Source: a bacterium (GTDB taxonomy: Bacteria; Electryoneota; RPQS01). Taken from it: 9,838 nucleotides of DNA. Of this stretch, positions 6,617 to 9,838 are shown one piece after another. The stretch covers positions 1 to 9,838 of the forward strand of contig JAHIZR010000410.1 of assembly GCA_018814465.1 (NCBI GenBank). Direction: 5' to 3'. Below the pieces are notes generated by a model. That model did not search any database, had not been told where the DNA came from, and saw only the letters and a list, made by a program, of their open reading frames with translations. The position numbers and the translations under genes were made by a program. The number at the start of each line of letters is the position of its first letter. Position 1 is the stretch's first letter.

Positions 6617-6702
6617 AGATCACCCAGTGGTTTTTGCTTTGGGACCCACCAGATTAGACTATGATATCGCGGATTTGATGCAGATAATAGTATAATCAAA
6701 TT

Positions 6703-7101
6703 TTACCGAATTGTCACCTCCAACGCCTCACTTTCACAAATTACCAGGCCATCTTCCGCCATAACCGGATTTCTCATCTGCGCGGAGTAGGGTAATACAT
6801 TCACACAATCCCCTTGAAAATAATTAGATACCCCCACACCGCCGGCAAAACCGATTAAAAGCAGCGCCGCCGCCCGCAGCAGCCAGAGCTTGCCCGCTGA
6901 CCTCGTTCTCGGCAGGGGATAGCGCACTTCAGGCAATTCCGGCTCGAAATCTCCCAGCTTGTCCGTATCCTGCTTCAGCTTGGCAAACGCTTCCCGGCAC
7001 TCGCCGCATTCCGCGAGATGACTCAGAGCTTGCGCTTTTTCTTCGCCTTCCAGCAGATCCAGCGCCAGCTTCAGCAGTGTGTCTTCATTCAAATGTTTCA
7101 T
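6703..7101 (-). CDS. zinc-finger (zf-HC2) transmembrane anti-sigma factor
   Basis: 132 residues from the ATG at 7101. An upstream TTG at 7128 would add nine residues and is less likely, because the anti-sigma domain begins right at MKHLNEDTL. The ZAS-type zinc motif is complete: His3, then His28-x3-Cys32-x2-Cys35 (HLAECGEC). By family, this cytoplasmic domain wraps the partner ECF sigma factor and holds it inactive. A single membrane helix spans about residues 72-92 (LWLLRAAALLLIGFAGGVGVS), leaving a periplasmic tail of roughly 40 residues with two cysteines (VNVLPYSAQMRNPVMAEDG and flanks). The tail is short, so sensing may need a partner protein. It lies downstream of the sigma gene on the same strand, the usual sigma/anti-sigma order, but with a gap of 172 bp that holds a palindromic repeat. 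Confidence 0.9.
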   Translation of the reverse strand: MKHLNEDTLLKLALDLLEGEEKAQALSHLAECGECREAFAKLKQDTDKLGDFEPELPEVRYPLPRTRSAGKLWLLRAAALLLIGFAGGVGVSNYFQGDCVNVLPYSAQMRNPVMAEDGLVICESEALEVTIR

Positions 7102-7172
7102 AGTCTGTTTCTTTGTTAATATAGTCAACCTGCGTGGATCTCAATTCGCCACAGCGCCGAACCGCTCAACTC

Positions 7173-7237
7173 GTCATCCTGAGGGTCGCATTTCACGATA
7201 CTGTAAATCCTGCCTGACACGCGACCCGAAGGAACTC
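7173..7237. repeat. GTCATYCTG palindromic repeat, member B
   Basis: TCCT (7177-7180) pairs with AGGA (7230-7233) and GGGTCGC (7183-7189) pairs with GCGACCC (7221-7227). Between them GA faces GA, which could form tandem sheared G-A pairs if transcribed. The outer ends GTCATCCTG and AGGAACTC resemble those of 5224-5311. It separates the sigma and anti-sigma genes, where such pairs are normally tightly spaced. Confidence 0.5.
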
Positions 7238-7260
7238 CGCCCACTTGCCCTGCTTACATT

Positions 7261-7288
7261 CAAGTTTCACGTTTCAAGTTTCTCGTTT
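7261..7288. repeat. 14-bp tandem repeat over the 3' end of the sigma gene
   Basis: CAAGTTTCACGTTT (7261-7274) is followed directly by CAAGTTTCTCGTTT (7275-7288), one mismatch apart. On the minus strand the second unit encodes the last residues (KRET) and overlaps the TGA stop at 7276-7274, so the unit was duplicated across the end of the reading frame. Confidence 0.75.
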
Positions 7289-7801
7289 CATCTTCTCCCG
7301 GCACTTCTTCACCGCATAAAAAATCCGCGACTTCACCGTTCCTAAGGGCAGTCCGGTCAGTTCGGCAATTTCGCTGTAATCATGCTCGCCGTAAAACCGC
7401 AGAATCAGAATATCCCGGTGCGATTCATCCAAAGCAAACAGCGCCTTTACCAATTGCCTGTCCTGTTCGCGATTCAACACCGCTTCAAGCGGACTAACCG
7501 TATCACCCGCCTGATCGAATCCTTCCAGTGCAGCCTGTTTATTCGCTCGTAATCGTTCTTTCAAGGCCAACCGATACACGATGGTTCCGGCGAGCGCGGC
7601 AAAACTTCCTTTCGTCTGCTCCTCTCCATAATCCAGCAGGCGCACGAACGTTTCCTGCACGGCATCCTCAGCCGCCGGTGGATCTCCGCTAACCAGCAAA
7701 GCCAGTTTCATTAAACGAGGACGATGGCGGCTGATCAGTTCCCGCCAGGCTGATTCGTCGCCATCCCTTGCTCGCCGAATTAACATCCAGTCGGATCTCA
7801 T
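7274..7801 (-). CDS. ECF-type RNA polymerase sigma factor (sigma-70 family)
   Basis: 175 residues, typical for an ECF sigma factor with only regions 2 and 4. Region 2 covers about residues 10-75 (ARDGDESAWRELISRHRPRLMKLA, AAEDAVQETFVRLLDY) and binds core polymerase and the -10 element. Region 4 covers about 118-170 (LDESHRDILILRFYGEHDYSEIAELTG, LPLGTVKSRIFYAVKKCREKM) with the helix-turn-helix that reads the -35 element. The start ATG at 7801 overlaps the TGA of the upstream lipoprotein gene by four bases (ATGA), indicating translational coupling. The anti-sigma gene follows on the same strand. By family it should redirect transcription when its anti-sigma partner releases it; the target genes are not known. 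Confidence 0.93.
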   Translation of the reverse strand: MRSDWMLIRRARDGDESAWRELISRHRPRLMKLALLVSGDPPAAEDAVQETFVRLLDYGEEQTKGSFAALAGTIVYRLALKERLRANKQAALEGFDQAGDTVSPLEAVLNREQDRQLVKALFALDESHRDILILRFYGEHDYSEIAELTGLPLGTVKSRIFYAVKKCREKMKRET

Positions 7802-9075
7802 TTACCGATTCCAGCCTTGCGGCACCATTCCTGAATCTCCGGGACATCCGACTGCGAACACCAGTATTGCTCTACTCTCTCCCGATGCTGGAGTGGAATC
7901 ACTTTCTCTAAGTGTTTCGTATACCATTCGAAGAGTTCGCGGCGCATCGCGGGCGCGTTTGCTTTCAATGTATCCAATGTGCTGACCATTGCATATGCAT
8001 AATTCGAAACGATCCATCTCCCCGCCGATGAAGCGCTCGCAAACTGCACTTTCCAACTGTCTAACCCGGCGCTGCGATAGTCCGACAGCCATTGCCTCAT
8101 CACCACTGCGGCTTCCTCGGAGTACGGCTTATCCGACTCGGTCACTCGAATCGCCAGCCCCAGCATCACTCCCTCGGACTTCAACGGATCGAGAATCTCT
8201 GAGTCATAGAGCGTCAGCGCAAAATAAACCGGCCTCCCGAACTTCGCCGCATAGTTGGTCAGATAAACTACCAGCGAATCGCCCATTTCACTGTAAACGG
8301 GCGGCTTCCCGCTTTCCTTCATTGCGGCCAGTCGGCGGTCTCTGAACTCCTCAATCTCTTCCTGCGTCATGAAGCGCGGCAGCCCCTGTTCCATCAAATA
8401 GCCGGGGTACCATTCGGTATTCATCAGCGAGCGGTTCACGATCGTCACATCCGTCCGGTAATTCAGAATCCGCTGCAAGACCCAGCAGGGATAGGTATCG
8501 TTATCGCCGTTCGTAATCAGAATCGCGTTTCTGTCGAGTGTCGTCAGGACGTTGTAATTGTAGTCCATGACCTCTTCGGCAATCGCCGCCCCCTTCAGCA
8601 ATCTGCGCAGCGCGTTGTTCAGCTTATCTTCATCCCGCCGTTCCATATAAATTCCCACCAATCCGAACCACGGATCATTGTAAGTCGGATCAAGTTCGAT
8701 TGAGCGCTCGAAATAACGCTGTCCTTCAAAATCGCCGACCGCGCCATGCTTCAGCAGTCCCGCCAAGTAGAGCAGCGTCGGATTCGCCGGATACTTCTTC
8801 ACTCCCTTCATTAACAGTTCTTCATAGTTTTCCTGCTCCGCATAACGCGCCGCATACATCCAGTTCGCGTAAGCATCTTCGGATGGAAACACATCATAGT
8901 ATTCCTTGCACCGCTGTGCCCACTCGACATAGACCTCTTTTTCGTATAGCGCCTCGCGCTTGCTGACCACCTTCTCCGGTCGGGCGATATCTTTCGGCGA
9001 TGCGCACCCCTGTTGCAGCAATAGCAACCCTAAAATAATCAGAATGATACTTGTTCTCTTAATTCCCGTAAACAT
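7798..9075 (-). CDS. TPR-containing lipoprotein with DUF2723-like GDNDTYP domain
   Basis: 425 residues from the ATG at 9075, which has GAGGA seven bases upstream; an in-frame TTG at 9120 is possible but would place charged residues before the signal sequence. Residues 7-23 are a signal peptide ending LLLLQQGC, with Cys24 as probable lipidation site, although Gln at -3 is unusual for a lipobox. Residues about 45-150 are helical TPR-like repeats (WMYAARYAEQENYEELL, GVKKYPANPTLLYLAGLL, RYFERSIELDPTYNDPWFGLVGIY). Then follows ILITNGDNDTYPCWVLQ (about 185-201) and RTDVTIVNRSLMNTEWYP. I know this pattern from the C-terminal soluble part of DUF2723 membrane proteins of FCB bacteria (NGDNDTFPLWYLQ). 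Here the segment stands without the multi-spanning membrane part. Function is unknown. The ATGA overlap ties it to the ECF sigma gene, suggesting an envelope role in the signalling circuit. Confidence 0.82.
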   Translation of the reverse strand: MFTGIKRTSIILIILGLLLLQQGCASPKDIARPEKVVSKREALYEKEVYVEWAQRCKEYYDVFPSEDAYANWMYAARYAEQENYEELLMKGVKKYPANPTLLYLAGLLKHGAVGDFEGQRYFERSIELDPTYNDPWFGLVGIYMERRDEDKLNNALRRLLKGAAIAEEVMDYNYNVLTTLDRNAILITNGDNDTYPCWVLQRILNYRTDVTIVNRSLMNTEWYPGYLMEQGLPRFMTQEEIEEFRDRRLAAMKESGKPPVYSEMGDSLVVYLTNYAAKFGRPVYFALTLYDSEILDPLKSEGVMLGLAIRVTESDKPYSEEAAVVMRQWLSDYRSAGLDSWKVQFASASSAGRWIVSNYAYAMVSTLDTLKANAPAMRRELFEWYTKHLEKVIPLQHRERVEQYWCSQSDVPEIQEWCRKAGIGK

Positions 9076-9118
9076 GATTTCATCCTCGTTTCGTTCGTTT
9101 ATTAATATAATCCTCCTC

Positions 9119-9142
9119 AACGAAAAAAGTTCATTAGTTTCC
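9119..9142 (-). promoter_or_regulatory. weak candidate ECF-type promoter upstream of the lipoprotein-sigma operon
   Basis: On the minus strand GGAAAC (9142-9137) is followed 14 nt later by CGTT (9122-9119), loosely like the GGAAC / CGTC elements read by many ECF sigma factors. It lies 44 nt before the lipoprotein ATG. Autoregulation is common for such operons, but the spacing is short and the match imperfect. Confidence 0.25.
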
Positions 9143-9484
9143 TTGGTTCTTGCTGAATTGAGGTGTTGAGAATTCCTACAAAAAGAGGGTCATTCCCCTA
9201 ATCATCATGGCAATTCTATCCGCCTCCGGCAAGTTTTGTTAGCATACGCTTCAGTCGGCTCAATAAAGATATATCTTCTCTCGACTTGACTTTGATTAGC
9301 CCAAATTGAACACGAAATCAGTATAAATCAGCGCTGCCTCTCACCGTCTCATCTCTGTATCCTTTGATGTTGCTCTCGTCACATAGGCAAATGCCCGCAA
9401 CATGGACTTCTGAACCACTATTGCGAATTAGCTAAGAATCTCACTCAGGCGTTCCCTTCAAAAAAAATCGGGTGTTTCCCTGAT
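9143..9484. other. intergenic stretch without recognised gene
   Basis: This divergent region lies between the lipoprotein operon (-) and cheW (+). No convincing reading frame, RNA gene or long inverted repeat is visible. It presumably holds upstream control sequences for both directions. Confidence 0.5.
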
Positions 9485-9511
9485 TAAGAGAAACGACTCG
9501 CTTGCCGATAA
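9485..9511 (+). promoter_or_regulatory. sigma-28 (FliA-type) promoter upstream of cheW
   Basis: TAAG (9485-9488), a spacer of exactly 15 nt, and GCCGATAA (9504-9511). The flagellar sigma-28 consensus is TAAA-N15-GCCGATAA, so the -10 box matches in all eight bases and the -35 core in three of four. Transcription would start near 9518, leaving a leader of about 170 nt before the cheW ATG. The link to a chemotaxis gene makes chance less likely. Confidence 0.6.
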
Positions 9512-9606
9512 CAATAGTAATCGCGCTTACCATTTATCAGAGTAACGGTTGTAAACGCAGTCGGACTCCCCACCTAAGAATTCATCCTCAATCTCAAAAC
9601 AGAGAC

Positions 9607-9621
9607 GGCACATGGATTGCT
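9607..9621 (+). promoter_or_regulatory. sigma-54-like -24/-12 site upstream of cheW
   Basis: GGCAC (9607-9611), five bases, then TTGCT (9617-9621), with GG and GC ten bases apart as required by sigma-54. It would start transcription near 9632, 57 nt before the ATG. The T before GG in the consensus is a C here. No enhancer-binding site was identified. Confidence 0.4.
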
Positions 9622-9688
9622 GATTAGCTCAGCACAGATAGACTTCCGATTTCTCTGTCATGTTCAGTTTCAATTTAAGGAGCAACGC

Positions 9689-9838
9689 ATGAGCGTTCAA
9701 AAGGTAAATGACTTGTTAGCAACCGATCGTCGAGCGGGCAAATTCCTGACTTTTGTTCTCGCAGAAGAGGAATACGGATTTGAGATTCTGAAGGTCAGAG
9801 AAATCAATGGAATGATGGCAATCACAGCTCTCCCTTGC
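9689..9838 (+). CDS. cheW: chemotaxis coupling protein CheW, 3'-truncated by window edge
   Basis: The first 50 codons are present. CheW is the cytoplasmic adaptor that links chemoreceptors to the histidine kinase CheA. After a short N-terminal extension (MSVQKVNDLLATDRRAGK) come the first strands of the CheW fold: FLTFVLAEEEYGFEILKVREI (about residues 19-39) and NGMMAITALPC. This matches the usual FLTFxLxxExYGIxILKVREI pattern followed by the ITxVP loop. ATG at 9689 is preceded by AAGGAG (9677-9682) at 6 nt, a strong ribosome binding site. Sigma-28-like and sigma-54-like promoter sequences lie upstream, so it may be the first gene of a chemotaxis operon that continues outside the window. A CheW-domain fusion or a longer CheV cannot be excluded from the fragment. 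Confidence 0.88.
   Translation, partial: MSVQKVNDLLATDRRAGKFLTFVLAEEEYGFEILKVREINGMMAITALPC

Overview
The window reads as a chromosomal stretch from a bacterium of the Fibrobacterota-Chlorobiota-Bacteroidota (FCB) kind, possibly one of its uncultured candidate phyla. The main evidence is a secreted protein at 5522-6616 with a C-terminal type IX secretion (Por) sorting domain. A lipoprotein at 7798-9075 also carries a GDNDTYPxW motif that I know from the C-terminal region of DUF2723 membrane proteins. No rRNA, tRNA, CRISPR array or transposase gene is visible. The exact phylum cannot be fixed from this sequence.

Layout, left half. Positions 1-1101 (+) are the 3' part of an SLC13/DASS sodium:carboxylate symporter gene whose start lies outside the window. 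Two tandem paralogous genes follow (1424-2758 and 3163-4494, +), encoding saccharopine reductase (LYS9/AASS SDH-domain) family proteins. Each has its own conserved leader block of about 81 bp (1257-1338, 3027-3107) and its own strong GC-rich intrinsic terminator (2781-2807, 4506-4533), so an entire transcription unit appears to have been duplicated. Convergent to them is a UPF0316 membrane protein gene (4590-5195, -).

Layout, right half. The minus strand carries, in transcription order, a TPR lipoprotein with the DUF2723-like motif (9075-7798), an ECF sigma factor (7801-7274, ATGA overlap with the lipoprotein gene), a zinc-finger membrane anti-sigma factor (7101-6703), and a secreted beta-propeller-like protein with a type IX sorting tail (6616-5522). 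The first three look like one operon for an envelope-signalling module. The fourth may be co-transcribed or a target. The hairpin at 5385-5415 probably ends this transcript. At the right edge (+) the first 50 codons of cheW begin at 9689, about 180 bp after a sequence matching the sigma-28 flagellar/chemotaxis promoter (9485-9511) and after a sigma-54-like site (9607-9621).

Repeats. A 68-bp palindromic element occurs twice with conserved arms, a fixed 30-nt divergent centre and one compensatory base-pair change (1182-1249, 5451-5518). A decayed third copy is likely at 2841-2908. A second pair of imperfect palindromes beginning GTCATYCTG lies at 5224-5311 and 7173-7237. These repeats fill most of the intergenic space that is not regulatory.
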